This document shows positions 12,574 to 23,202 of a DNA stretch of 64,000 nt, piece by piece. This stretch comes from Portunus trituberculatus. Lineage: Eukaryota; Arthropoda; Malacostraca; Decapoda; Portunidae. The notes under the pieces were generated by a model. It had not been told where the DNA came from. It saw only the letters and a program-made list of their open reading frames with translations, and ran no database searches. A program made the translations under genes and the position numbers. The first letter of the stretch is position 1, and each line of letters begins with the position of its first letter. The stretch lies in the NCBI RefSeq assembly GCF_017591435.1, contig NC_059268.1, positions 21,068,684 through 21,132,683 on the forward strand. Reading direction: 5' to 3'.

Positions 12574-13369
12574 GTGAGAAACAGTGAAAAGAAACTTTGA
12601 GGCGACGGAGGGTGAAGAATAGGGAGGGATGGAGGAAGGGAGGGAGGGGTAGAGGAAGAGAGAGCTAGAGGGAGGAGGAAGGGAAGGGAGCAACATACCT
12701 GCCGCACATTGCTCACAGGTGACACGCGCACATTTCCTGATATTGTCCACAGGAAGTGTTGCCACTCTCACCTGGCCACCCTCTGAGGTCCCGTTGCCTC
12801 GCTCTTGGCACTGCTCGCCTTGCATGTGTCGGTTGCAGCCTGGGGCCCCATACCACCGCTGCGCTACGCCCGCCACGGCCTCTCCTTTCTCCCTGGTTGC
12901 AGCCACTCACGGCGGTAGGAATCAGGCTCCTCAGTGGTCTCATTTCACTTGACGAAAACTCTCCACGCGTTCAGACGTCAAAGAAAACCAGTTTGTCGAC
13001 GACCATTATATGTGCCTACCGTCGCGTGATCCTTTTCCCCTCCTCCCCCGCACGCTGCCTCACCTCCACCCCTCCTCCCCCGCACCCTACACGCGCCCCT
13101 CGTGGACGCGCCAAGCCTATAATGATCAAAATTGGTGTCGGTGCCTCACGTGGCTCAGTGTGATCCCGCCGTACATCAGCCGCGACCCGCCGTGCTCCCC
13201 ACGCCACTTCCGAGAACCTGCAGGCGTCGGGCAGGAAGGAAAGATGGGTGACGCCCCTCCGCTCCTCCCCATCCTGCCGAGCACTGTCACTAAGTACTCA
13301 CAGGCGCGGCTAGGTACACGAGGCTCGGGAGAAGGGCAGTGGGAGGCGTGTGTCGGTGGTGGAGTAAAG

Positions 13370-13580
13370 GGTTGTGTTCTGAAGCGCTTGACTCTTTCAG
13401 CACGACTGTTTCCAAAGACCAAAGTGATGATTAGCCTGGCTCTCAAGACTATTTCTCCTTTATTAATGTGGGAATATTGTCAATCTGTCACTAGAACAGC
13501 AGAAATACTCTTAAAGACACGTTTAGCTTCGATTTTTAGCCTGTTGAAAGTGGTGAAGGTGCGACGCAGAAATATTTTAG
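13370..13580 (+). mobile_element. Foldback MITE, copy 5 (second subtype)
   Basis: It has CAGCACGACTGTTTCCAAAG, CTCCTTTATTAATGTGGGAA, TCTGTCACTAGAACAG and AGCCTGTTGAAAGTGGTGA, the marks of the second subtype. Confidence 0.7.
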
Positions 13581-14161
13581 AGTATATATATGCTTCAGAG
13601 GACGCCAACGAAGGTGACCCGGGGCACCTATACATTATGCACGCCGGCGAGACCCATTATCCACGCGTCCAAAACTATTAGACCGCTAGCGTTGTTTTCT
13701 TTAGCCTAACCTAACCCCAGTTATCTCTATGACTTGAGTACAGTACCGGTGGGTAAGGTTGTAAAGGTCACCGGATAACCAGTGCTGGCTGGCTGCGTCT
13801 TCATTACCACTCTTACCACACAACACAGGGCAGGCGGCGAAGTCAGGCCGGCTAGGAGTGACTCAGTGTTGGAGGAAAGCAACACGTTATAGCGAAAGTT
13901 GAGCCGCGAGCAGTGCCGGGGATGTATACAATATCAGTAGGTGTGGAGGGAGGCGTGAGGGCGTAGCACTTCTCGTCGCGGCCCTGTGATGGAAGCCTCA
14001 GAAAGGCGAGGCAGCAGCACGCCTTGGGCCTCACCAGGCGGGTCACCCCGCCCACCCGTCCACCCACCTACTCACCCACCCACCTTGCGGCAGCGCCACA
14101 CCCATGCAGCTTGGTTCTTCAACAGTAACACTGTTGTTGTTTTTCTAGTTATTGATGTTAT

Positions 14162-14316
<155 letters not shown>

Positions 14317-15119
14317 TTGTGGTGATTGTGGTGACTGCCATAGGCGCTAATTGGCTTCCTTTCCATGCAACGTGCCCTCGACAGTGTTGACTGGACTGAG
14401 AGGCGCTGCACCCTGGCATTGGAGGACAGGCGCGTGACGTCAAAGGCAACAGAGCCAATGAGAAATCCAGCAAAGACATAAGCCTCGCTCGCCACCGCCG
14501 CTCGGGACGCTGCTGTGACCATTGGCGTCCTAGGCAACCCCTGCACCCTTGCAATGAATGGTACACAAGGCCGGGAGGAGGGCAGGGATTGTAAAAAATA
14601 GTGTGCGTAAGGCAGACGGCCGCCCATTGACACAGGGAGGGCTGGGGTGAAGGGCCACGCGACTGGTCTCCATGCGGTGGGTTTGACCAGAGGCTGCTGA
14701 GGCGATACCCGGTGAAGAGACACACAAGGGCAACACATTTGGATAAAACTACAACTGGATCTCTCATTTCCGATCAGATTCTTAAGTATTCGTCCGCAGT
14801 ATTCACTTTTCCCTCTCGCTTTAGAGGAAGAACGACGGCAACTGAACTCCAACAACAGCAGAACCTTTCCTTTGTGTGGCGGCAGCCTGGGTGTCTTGCA
14901 AACGGCCGCAGGAGTGCCGTAATTTGGCCATCAGTGGTCGCAGGCACGGCCAACTAAGACCGCTGTCCACACCCACACCGGTCTCAGCTTGCCTCATACA
15001 CTGTAAAATGTCGAAAAGAAAGAAGAAAAGGAAAGAAACGGGCGTTCATCCATTCTAGTGTCGTAAACCCACGTGCCTGAACCCTGTGAACTTAAAAATT
15101 GTATCGCAGAACTTGGCTT

Positions 15120-15123
<4 letters not shown>

Positions 15124-15197
<74 letters not shown>
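15124..15197 (+). repeat. (AC)37 microsatellite
   Basis: An uninterrupted AC run. Confidence 0.97.
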
Positions 15198-15199
<2 letters not shown>

Positions 15200-15469
15200 A
15201 GTCCCAGCCATATGTTATTAAGTCTTAATTAGGTCCGGGAGTGTGTAAAACTGTCACTGCGATATTTAATGGACCTTCTTGTACACGAAGAGAATGGCCC
15301 CGTAACGATAGCGGTGGGTTCCCTCGGCTTTACTGCCTTCCCACTGCCGGCTTCCTAATCCCTCGTCCTCATCCTCTCTTATCCTCACGCCTTCCTCCTT
15401 CAGCCTTGCGATGCTATACACTGCCGCCTGCGAGAGTTTCAGTACATCCACCTCCTTTCGTCCTTATTC

Positions 15470-15745
15470 TCTTCTTCAGCACTCTTTGGTTCCTCACTGT
15501 TGTTTTCCTCAGTACTTAGACCTTCTTTCTTCCTTACCCTCTTCTTCAGTAGCCTTTTGGTTCCTCACTGTAATCTGTTGTTTTTCTCAGTAATTTCAAC
15601 ACCTTTCATTCGTACTCTCCTCTGCAGCTGTGTTTGGTTCCTCACTGTAATCTTGTTTCTTGCACCTTTTTTTCTTTCTTACTCAAATTTTCAGTAGCCT
15701 TTTGGTTCCTCACTGTAATCTGTCGTTTTCTTCAGTACCTCCAGT
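15470..15745 (+). repeat. Four diverged units around TTGGTTCCTCACTGT
   Basis: The phrase TTTGGTTCCTCACTGT occurs near 15485, 15557, 15638 and 15703, each preceded by CTCTTCTTCAG-like and followed by TTTTCYTCAGTA-like pyrimidine sequence. The period is about 65-80 bp. Confidence 0.75.
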
Positions 15746-16470
15746 CTCCGTTTGAAAAGTTTCCTTCTAATATGACGCTTCACCGCCATGTCATGTCTCC
15801 ACCGCCTGCTATATTGTTGCAACATTTCAGCTTCTTTTCTTCCCATTTCTCGGGTTTCCTCTCCTTCGGCAGCCTCCGTGACGGCTTGCTCAGTTCTCTT
15901 TTGCTTATCGTACACCACTGCTACGTTGTAATGCACTGTTACCGTGCCTCCATTCGTGAGTATTTTTAGGTAAAGTCAACCCAGGTTTTATCAGCAAGTC
16001 AGCTTCCAAGATGGACGGCCTTTTGTGGTCAGCCTTTCCAGTTACTCTTCAGGAAAGCATCGTATATGGACGGCCTGGTTTTCTTGGGTTTCCTGCTTCT
16101 TGTAAGCTCGAACAAGGAAGCTTCCCCGCAAGCGCCAAAGATTTAGAGCAGTAAAATTCTTCCGTAAAAGGCCGTACGCTCCCCAGAAACCAACTCTCAT
16201 CCTCGGGGGCGGGGGACAGAGGTTTTGGGTCTAAGGGGGAAAGAAAAAGGTGTTCTTAGGTATATCCTTGACTGGCAGCCTCGACCATCGCAGCCCATAA
16301 CTGACACACGACGACGGAGGTTCAGAAAAAAAAAGAGACGAAACCACGAGCCACAAAATAGCTCCATAAAGGCGGTCAGCTTTTTTTACTGCCTTTGCAA
16401 CTTGCAACATGAATGAGCGGCCGGTGAGAAGGGCGGGCGGCGTGTGTTGGATGGAGGGAGAGAAGGAGGG

Positions 16471-16473
<3 letters not shown>

Positions 16474-16519
<46 letters not shown>
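16474..16519 (+). repeat. (GT)n microsatellite
   Basis: About 23 GT units. Confidence 0.96.
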
Positions 16520-16520
<1 letters not shown>

Positions 16521-16863
16521 GTTTTGATGTAATCTCCTTCTTCTCGTTCATGTTCTTGTTCTTGATTTTTGTTCTTCTCGATCTTGTTCTTGTTGGTGAC
16601 ATTGTTGAGATAGGCAAACCGTGCATTTCCAGGCAGGATGAGGCGAGGATATATTGTTAATGTGGACGAGAGCTGTGGAGGTGTGGCGATCCTTGCTTAG
16701 GCTTATTATGGCTGATCCCTTTAACACTGAGGGGAGGAGAGTGTCGGGGGTAGGTACTGAAGCCGCCCCCGTGCCGCTCTTCAGCACCTGACGACGGCAG
16801 AAGAAGTAAAGCCGTGTCTGTGCTGCCCTGTGACATCTGAAGGTGTTAGTGTGTGGATCTACC

Positions 16864-17083
16864 CTCGAATCATTCCACAAACACTTCTATCAGTGTCATA
16901 CCTACTTTTAGAATGCTCTTGTTGAAGCTATATATGTTTTTCAATAGTGTTATAAGTGACAGATTAACAAGATTTCTTCATTATCAAAAGGAGAAACACT
17001 CTTGAGAACCGGCTTCTTTCTGTAGCCTTTGGAATTAGTAGTGATGAGAACGCAAAAGACTTTTCTAATACGAACTTTCAACT
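16864..17083 (+). mobile_element. Foldback MITE, copy 6
   Basis: ACAAACACTTCTATC is at the left. AGTGACAGATTAACAAGATT and GGAGAAACACTCTTGAGAAC form the core, then AGCCTTTGGAATTAGTAGTG. Confidence 0.65.
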
Positions 17084-17329
17084 CGTAGTGGTGAGAATTA
17101 AAAGCAAGTGACTGAAATCTCCTCTGTACCAATTTACCCTGTTTTGAATTGTGTGTTGGGAAGATCAGTGATGCTCCCGTACTATTCCAAGTCATAAAGT
17201 GTTGCACAGGATCGCCGTCTTCTTTATTATTGCTTTCTTTATGAACGGAGGCACACTGAGGCGAGACTTTAAGAGAAAACATACTTCGAACATTGACTGT
17301 GGTGTATGTGATGGGTCTTATGGCAGTGA

Positions 17330-17546
17330 TTAACCTCTTGAGTACCATGACGCGTTTCCATATTCATTCTGCTTACTATTTGGCGATTTTATACAGCTTC
17401 AGAAATTCATGTGGGGGACAGAATTAGTGAAAACTCTGGCCATTCATCTTCTGACCTCCATAGACCCTTTGCTCATGTCAATAAAACTGTCTAATCGTAT
17501 CTCAAAACTTAAGGTAAAAAATGCGTACCAGTACTGAAGGGGTTAA
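17330..17546 (+). mobile_element. piggyBac-like TTAA MITE, copy 3
   Basis: TTAA is at both ends. The left end is CCTCTTGAGTACCATGACGCG and the right end is CAGTACTGAAGGGG, with all internal markers of the family. Confidence 0.85.
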
Positions 17547-17772
17547 AGGTAACAGGCCTGGAAAGTGATGATCAGGTGTAAATTTACGTGAAGGTAGCAC
17601 TTTCTTTAATGATTTACTGTATAATATTATCAAAACTTAATCTAACTTCATTGATAAAAATAGAAAAGACGTGAAGGATGAGTATCAATAAATAAGTTGA
17701 TTTTTTAGTGTCATGCGCATCCCAACACACGTAATGCAGAGAGGCGAAGTGTAGGAGAGAACTGAAGCCCAC

Positions 17773-17801
17773 GTGTGTGTGTGTTTGTTGTGTGTGTACG
17801 A

Positions 17802-17859
<58 letters not shown>
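17773..17859 (+). repeat. (GT)n microsatellite with interruptions
   Basis: GT runs interrupted by TTGTTG and ACGAGTA in the first third. Confidence 0.94.
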
Positions 17860-17861
<2 letters not shown>

Positions 17862-18174
17862 TCGCGGAGAGCTTAGGAAGATTACTCCTGAGTTCATATA
17901 TCACACGTGCGGCGCCATTAATTCCTTTTAGCGTGGTGTGTGTCACGTGTGTGTGGTGTTGACGGACTACTGGCGCCGCGGCGAGGGTCACTGAGGCGCC
18001 GGATCAGTCAAGGGGATTACAAAGACGAAGATGAAAAAAAGCCTGATCCAAACAAACATATTTCCATGGTGATAAAGAAAAGGAAGCTTACTAAATTATT
18101 TGTTTGCTGTAATAGAAGGCAGCACTGTGCTATCCATAAGAGACGTGCTTGTGTCTGTGGGTGCCATGGGTGTG

Positions 18175-18330
18175 TGGCTCGTATTCTCAAACTCTGCTCT
18201 TTCATTACGAATATTTTCAAGGGACACGGAAATGTTAATAGTGCAGAAATCTTGTTGATCTATCACTAAAATCCAACAAAAAAAGCTTAAGAACCAGTGT
18301 AACTTCAACTAAAGCCTTTGGAGTGTAGCA
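18175..18330 (+). mobile_element. Foldback MITE, copy 7, just upstream of the BTB coding exon
   Basis: The left end is GGCTCGTATTCTCAAACTCTG. The core has TCTTGTTGATCTATCACTAAA. The right part (AACTTCAACTAAAGCCTTTG) has been drawn into the local tandem duplication. Confidence 0.7.
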
Positions 18331-18558
18331 GAATGTGGTGCAGGAGCATTTCAGTCACTAGCCTGGTATAGTGAGGTATTATACTCTCATTACTGTGTTC
18401 TTTAAAGTTGATATTAATATGTTTTACAGTGTAACTTCAACTAGAGCCTTTGGAGTGTAGCAGGATGTGGTATAGAAGAATATCAATCACTAGCCTTGTA
18501 TAGCGAGGTATTATGCTCTCATGGTGTGTTCCTTCAAGTTGATTGATGTGTTTTGCAG
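18297..18558 (+). repeat. Tandem duplication ending in the BTB exon 1 splice acceptor
   Basis: Two units of about 131 bp (18297-18428 and 18429-18558) share the order: AACTTCAACTARAGCCTTTG, a core with GAGGTATTATRCTCTCAT, then GTTGAT...TGTTTTRCAG. Each unit therefore ends in a candidate 3' splice site (AG at 18428-18429 and 18557-18558). The unit starts with sequence from the 3' half of the foldback MITE copy immediately upstream. Confidence 0.85.
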
Positions 18559-18705
18559 GTCTGGCCGGTTCCGGGATGAGCAGCAGCTACGGGCCTCAGC
18601 AGCACTACTGCCTGCGCTGGAACAATCACCAGCACAACCTCCTCGGGGTGCTGGAAGCAGTCCTTAACTCCCAGCAGTATGCGGATGTATCACTCTTCTG
18701 CGAAG
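18559..18705 (+). CDS. BTB gene, first coding exon
   Basis: The exon opens after TTTTGCAG (AG at 18557-18558) with 17 untranslated bases, then ATG at 18576. It encodes MSSSYGPQQHYCLRWNNHQ and the start of the BTB fold and ends in phase 1 before a GTGAG donor at 18706. This ATG is chosen because the residues after it match the usual BTB N-terminus. An in-frame ATG at 18546 lies upstream of the acceptor and would be used only if the duplicated acceptor at 18428-18429 is spliced. Confidence 0.88.
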
Positions 18706-18813
18706 GTGAGCACCAATATGTCAGTCCTCCCGCCACGACTCCCGCTGCCTGATACTTGGTTTATGTTAGGTAATCTTGTCCCTCTCCACTCGTCATCCCG
18801 TCCCTCCTTCCCT

Positions 18814-18858
<45 letters not shown>

Positions 18859-20705
18859 CATGCACATATTTATCCGTTTATTGCTCTATCTCTCACATGG
18901 CATGGTGATATCGCTGCTGTCCGTTCATCCAGGCGTCTTTCCCCCAGGCCATGTCCTTCGAGTGCACAAGCTGGTGCTGCTGGCATCCTCGGCGCACTTT
19001 GAGAGGATCCTGCAGGCATCACCGGAGGGGCAGCAGCCGGTCATCATACTGGACGGCACCCGCTATGCTGACCTCCGTGCCCTTGTGGACTACATGTACC
19101 GAGGCGAGGTCAACATCGAGCAGGACCAGCTTTCCTCGCTACTCAAGACCGCCGAAACTCTTAAGGTGAGGCTGCAGGGACCGTGGTGTATGTCTGGTGT
19201 TGTGATAGAGGGGCGCTGGTGAAAGGTAACAATAAGTTCGAAAGAAAAATCTACTGAGAAGTCAAAAGGCTCATCAATTACTAAGTGCCTTTAAACCTTG
19301 AATCCTTGAAAGCCGTCCCAATATTTCACCAGCCGTGGAAACACTAGCCACTTGATTTCTTTGAGTGTATTGTGCATATACACACGTGTTTTCTTGTAGC
19401 CTTGAAGTTGCAAAGTTCACTTCTGGAATAGAGTTAGACATATACAGCAATAATGTGATGCTGACCATACACATACCATTGCAGATAAAAGGATTGGCTG
19501 ATGTAGCGAGCAAAGAAGAAGACGATGGCGGGGGAGGGAAAGAGCGGCGGCTAGAGGGCAGTGTGTCCTCCTCCACACCTCCGCCTGCCAAGCGATCTAA
19601 GCCCTCACCTGTGGAGTCCGCCCTCAGTCTGGCTCAGGATGGCCGAGAGGTGCGGGTGGGCGGCAGGGACAGTCGATCGGACATGAGAGACATCAGGGAT
19701 CTGTCCAACTTCAGCATGGTGCCAGGAGGCTACCCGCGGCGCCCTCCCTCTCCGCAGGGACCCAACATACCCTCCACTGGTTCCTTCACTCAGGCCCGCT
19801 CTCTCCTCTACTCCTCGTCTCTCATATCCCGCCCATCCTCTAAAAGCCCCGGCCCAACGCTGCCCGCGCCGCCCTTCTTCCCCAGTGGCTTGGTGAGGCC
19901 TCGCTCGCCCCACCATCAATACGACCCAACTCCAGGATCCAGTCTTCTGCCTCCGCGCACCTCCCCGCAGTCCCCCGTGCCGGACCCCAAGATGGTACAG
20001 CAGCTTGGGTGAGTGCTCCAGCTCCTCCTGCTCCTCTAGTTCACTATGACAGATGTTCCTCCCATGCTCCATGCAGTGCGCTCTAATGTTGTGATGCGAC
20101 GATTACTCTAACATTAATTACACCCGTATTCAGAAATGCCTTCTCTCTCACTACGACAATTTTCTAAGGCCACAGAGAAAATTAGCCAGGTTTTCGAGAC
20201 AGTTTTTCCTTTTACTAAACTAGAAATCTTGCCAATTTATCACCAGAACCATAGAAATACTCTTAAAAACACGAGTATCTTCAACTAGAGCCTTTGGAAA
20301 GCAGTGATGGTGAGAGAGCAAAGCGTTTCACAATAGGGGCCTTCGGGTGTTAGTGCCGAGTCATTAGGTAAAGTTGGATGTATTTAATGCTGATAAGTAT
20401 GTATGTTTTGTACAGGGACTATGTGTAGGACTGGTGGTTTGTTGCAGCTTCCCTTATGTTTGTTATGCATGTGGAAAAGTATCGTTTCATCTTACAACAG
20501 GAGGTGGTTAATTTGTTGGGTTCACGGCTCTCTTCGCTCATATCACACAAATACATCAATGCACGCGTTATCCTTAGGAGTATCTTGATGTTTCCTCCAG
20601 ATTGCAATGGTCGGGGAGAGATGATAGGAACGATATGCATTATGAACGTCGATTTGAATGTTTTTCTCTGGTTGTATCGGAAAACCAGCATTGGATTACA
20701 TAAGG

Positions 20706-20759
<54 letters not shown>

Positions 20760-23202
20760 TCAAACCGTACTTTAAACTTACATCACATCGTTGTATATGA
20801 AGTTTAGGGAGAACACATATACGAGTGAAAGGAATCTTCTCTGTTTTCACCTTCGTCTTCTTTCCCTTCATCTGCCTACAGCTCGAATTACAAATGATGT
20901 GTTGGTATGTGTGTGTCTATTAACATCGTGACAGCTCATTTCACTATCATCTCCTCCTATGTCCCCAGGGTTCCTCCATTCGGCCTGCCCTTCACGCTAC
21001 CTCTCCTGCACGACTCTAAGAAGATGCTGGAGCGAAACCCTCACAAACTGCCGCCGCCGCCGCCCTCCCACTACGATCACCACGACGACAAGGACCGCCA
21101 TCTGCCGCTGTGGCCTCCGCGTGGAGCGTCCGAGCTTGACCTTGAGCGGGAACGAGAAAGAGAGCGAGAGAGAGAACGTGAACGAGAACGAGAACGAGAA
21201 CGTGAAAGAGAACGTGAGCGAGAAAGAGAACGAGAAAGAGCGAGAGATCGGGAGGTAGAGAGGGAGAGAGACCGGGAAAACCTTAGGTTATCAGAAAAAG
21301 AAATAGACAAGGAATGGGAGAGGGAACGAGATCGAGAAAGCGAAAAGCAGTTGCATCCGCAGCAGCCACAGCCGCAGCAGCAACAACAGCAGCAGCAACA
21401 ACCACAGTCACAAGTGGCGCAACAGCAACAACCGTCGACGCAACCACCGCCCCCGCAGCCACTACAGCAACAACAGCAGCCTCAGCAGCAGTCGCAGCAA
21501 CAGCAGCAACCTCCACCGCAAACACAGCATCAGTATCACCATCATCAGCAGCAAAAACCACCGCAGCCACCGCACGAGGTGAATGAGAAGGAGGCGCCCC
21601 CTCATGAGTGTGACCGAAGACAGGACGATGACAAATCCCTGAGTCCAGCAGACAAGGACAGCCTCTCCCCGCCTGAGGGTACGTGCTTACCACGCTGTCT
21701 TGCTATAGTGGTCATCCATATAGCTTGCTTATTTGTCTTTTTTTTCAGTAATTTAGCAACTTTTTTTTGTCTTCATTTATCTATTTACTCATATGTATTA
21801 TTTTTAATTTCTTGCACGAATTGTTAGTCAGCTGTTTGTGAGCGTCAGTGTAGAGTAAAGGATGAAGGAAAGCTTAAAATCCGGTGTCCCGCAGATGCCA
21901 TCCTGAGCAAGACGGAACTGTTGACTCCCAAAGGCGAGATGGGAGAGGAGGAGGAAGACAATGGGCTGAGTACCGGGGGCCGTGACAACGGTACCTCAGA
22001 TATCACCACCACCACCACCACCACCTCCCGTCAACGCAACCTCTCCACCTCCTCCTCCGGCAACACCTCCACAGGTAGGGCGCGACTGACGATACGGAGT
22101 CGGAAACCTTTCCTGGGAGTGTATCCGTTACAAGTAGAAGCAATTGCTTTCCGCCTCCCCGCCGCCTGCCGCTCGGGTGGACTTGTGCTGCCCCTCAAGG
22201 CTTGTTTCACTGAAGCTGCTCTGATTTCTGACTGAGGTTTTTGTTGATGCAATGAAATCCAATATTCTTTCTGCTGATCACAACATCTTGATCTTGTTAC
22301 TTCACTTTATGCATCATTTGTGACACTAAATTACAATGTTCTTAATTGTATGACCTTTGTTTGGCATTACGTTACTGTAATCGTCTTAACGTGAATAAGA
22401 AGTAATTATCACTAGTATCAGATCTGTGAATCTTTTCACGACATGCATGTATATGTATACTCAAAGTGTTCAATTCTTGTTTTAACACTGTCTTTAGTCT
22501 TGAATGTTGTTTTAGTGCATTATTTGCATGCTGTACTTTATTTGTGAGTATGTTGATGTTGGTATAGCAGTGCATGTTGTTGCGAGTAGCATGTCGTGTG
22601 CCCTCCGCGAGAAAGAACACCACAGTAAGAATGACCTGGGAGCGTCAGATGTTGGGAAATCCTGCTTCAGTCTAACCCCAACCTTTGTCCCTCCACTCTG
22701 CGTCCCCGCCTCTTGAATGAGTGGCGTGGGAAGCAAGTGGAAGGACAAGGGCGGCATATTGACGCAAAAACCTCGGGGTGTCTGCTTACTGGTGGTGTTG
22801 TTTCTTGCAGAGTGTGTGGTGTGGGTCGAGGGGGATCCAGGAGGGGGGGCACCGCCCTTCTTGCTTACGGAAAGCGAGGAGCCAGCTGCGCCCCCTGCAG
22901 GGTGGGTGTGTTCAACATGCGGCAGGGGATATGCCTCCCTTGCGGAGCTACGCGCCCATTGGTCAGAACACGCGCGAGGGCGGCATGTGTGCGGGGTGTG
23001 CGGGGCGTCCTATTCTGTGCAGAGCTCACTGGCTCGACACATCCGCACTGACCACGCACAGCGCCGCAAAGTGTTCGCCTGTCCCCTCTGTGGCTCCACC
23101 TTCAAACACAACTTCAGCCGAAACTTGCACCTCCGGACAGTGCACAGACTTGACATTCCCAACACTAAGAGAGGAGACGGCCGTGCCCCTCCCAGCCCCT
23201 AA
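18576..23202 (+). CDS. BTB/POZ-C2H2 zinc finger transcription factor, isoform A (three fingers)
   Basis: Spliced from 18576-18705, 18948-19165, 19485-20008, 20969-21678, 21895-22074 and 22811-23202, which join in frame to 717 residues. Residues about 8-118 form a BTB/POZ domain of the insect type, with the hallmark N-terminal HYCLRWNNHQ, then DVSLFCEG, HKLVLLASS, YMYRGEVN and LLKTAE. Such domains dimerise and recruit chromatin cofactors. A Pro/Ser-rich linker (about 117-345), an Arg-Glu repeat (about 350-410), a Gln/Pro-rich stretch (about 425-505) and an acidic, Thr/Ser-rich segment follow. Three C2H2 fingers lie near residues 621-641, 648-669 and 678-699, all with C-x2-C-x12-H spacing. The architecture matches lola, fruitless, tramtrack and broad, nuclear DNA-binding regulators with alternative finger exons. 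Which orthologue this is cannot be settled by eye, so no symbol is given. Upstream noncoding exons are not located. Confidence 0.88.

Noticed and set aside
20415..20440. Possible extra BTB exon after TTTTGTACAG
   Set aside because: The required frame meets a stop codon within a few codons, and exons 3 and 4 already join in frame.
21077..21310. Minus-strand Arg-Ser-rich frame resembling an SR splicing factor
   Set aside because: It is the antisense of the Arg-Glu repeat in BTB exon 4 and has no RNA-recognition motif.
21283..21693. Minus-strand Ala/Val-rich frame of 136 codons
   Set aside because: It is the antisense of the Gln-rich coding region of the BTB gene.
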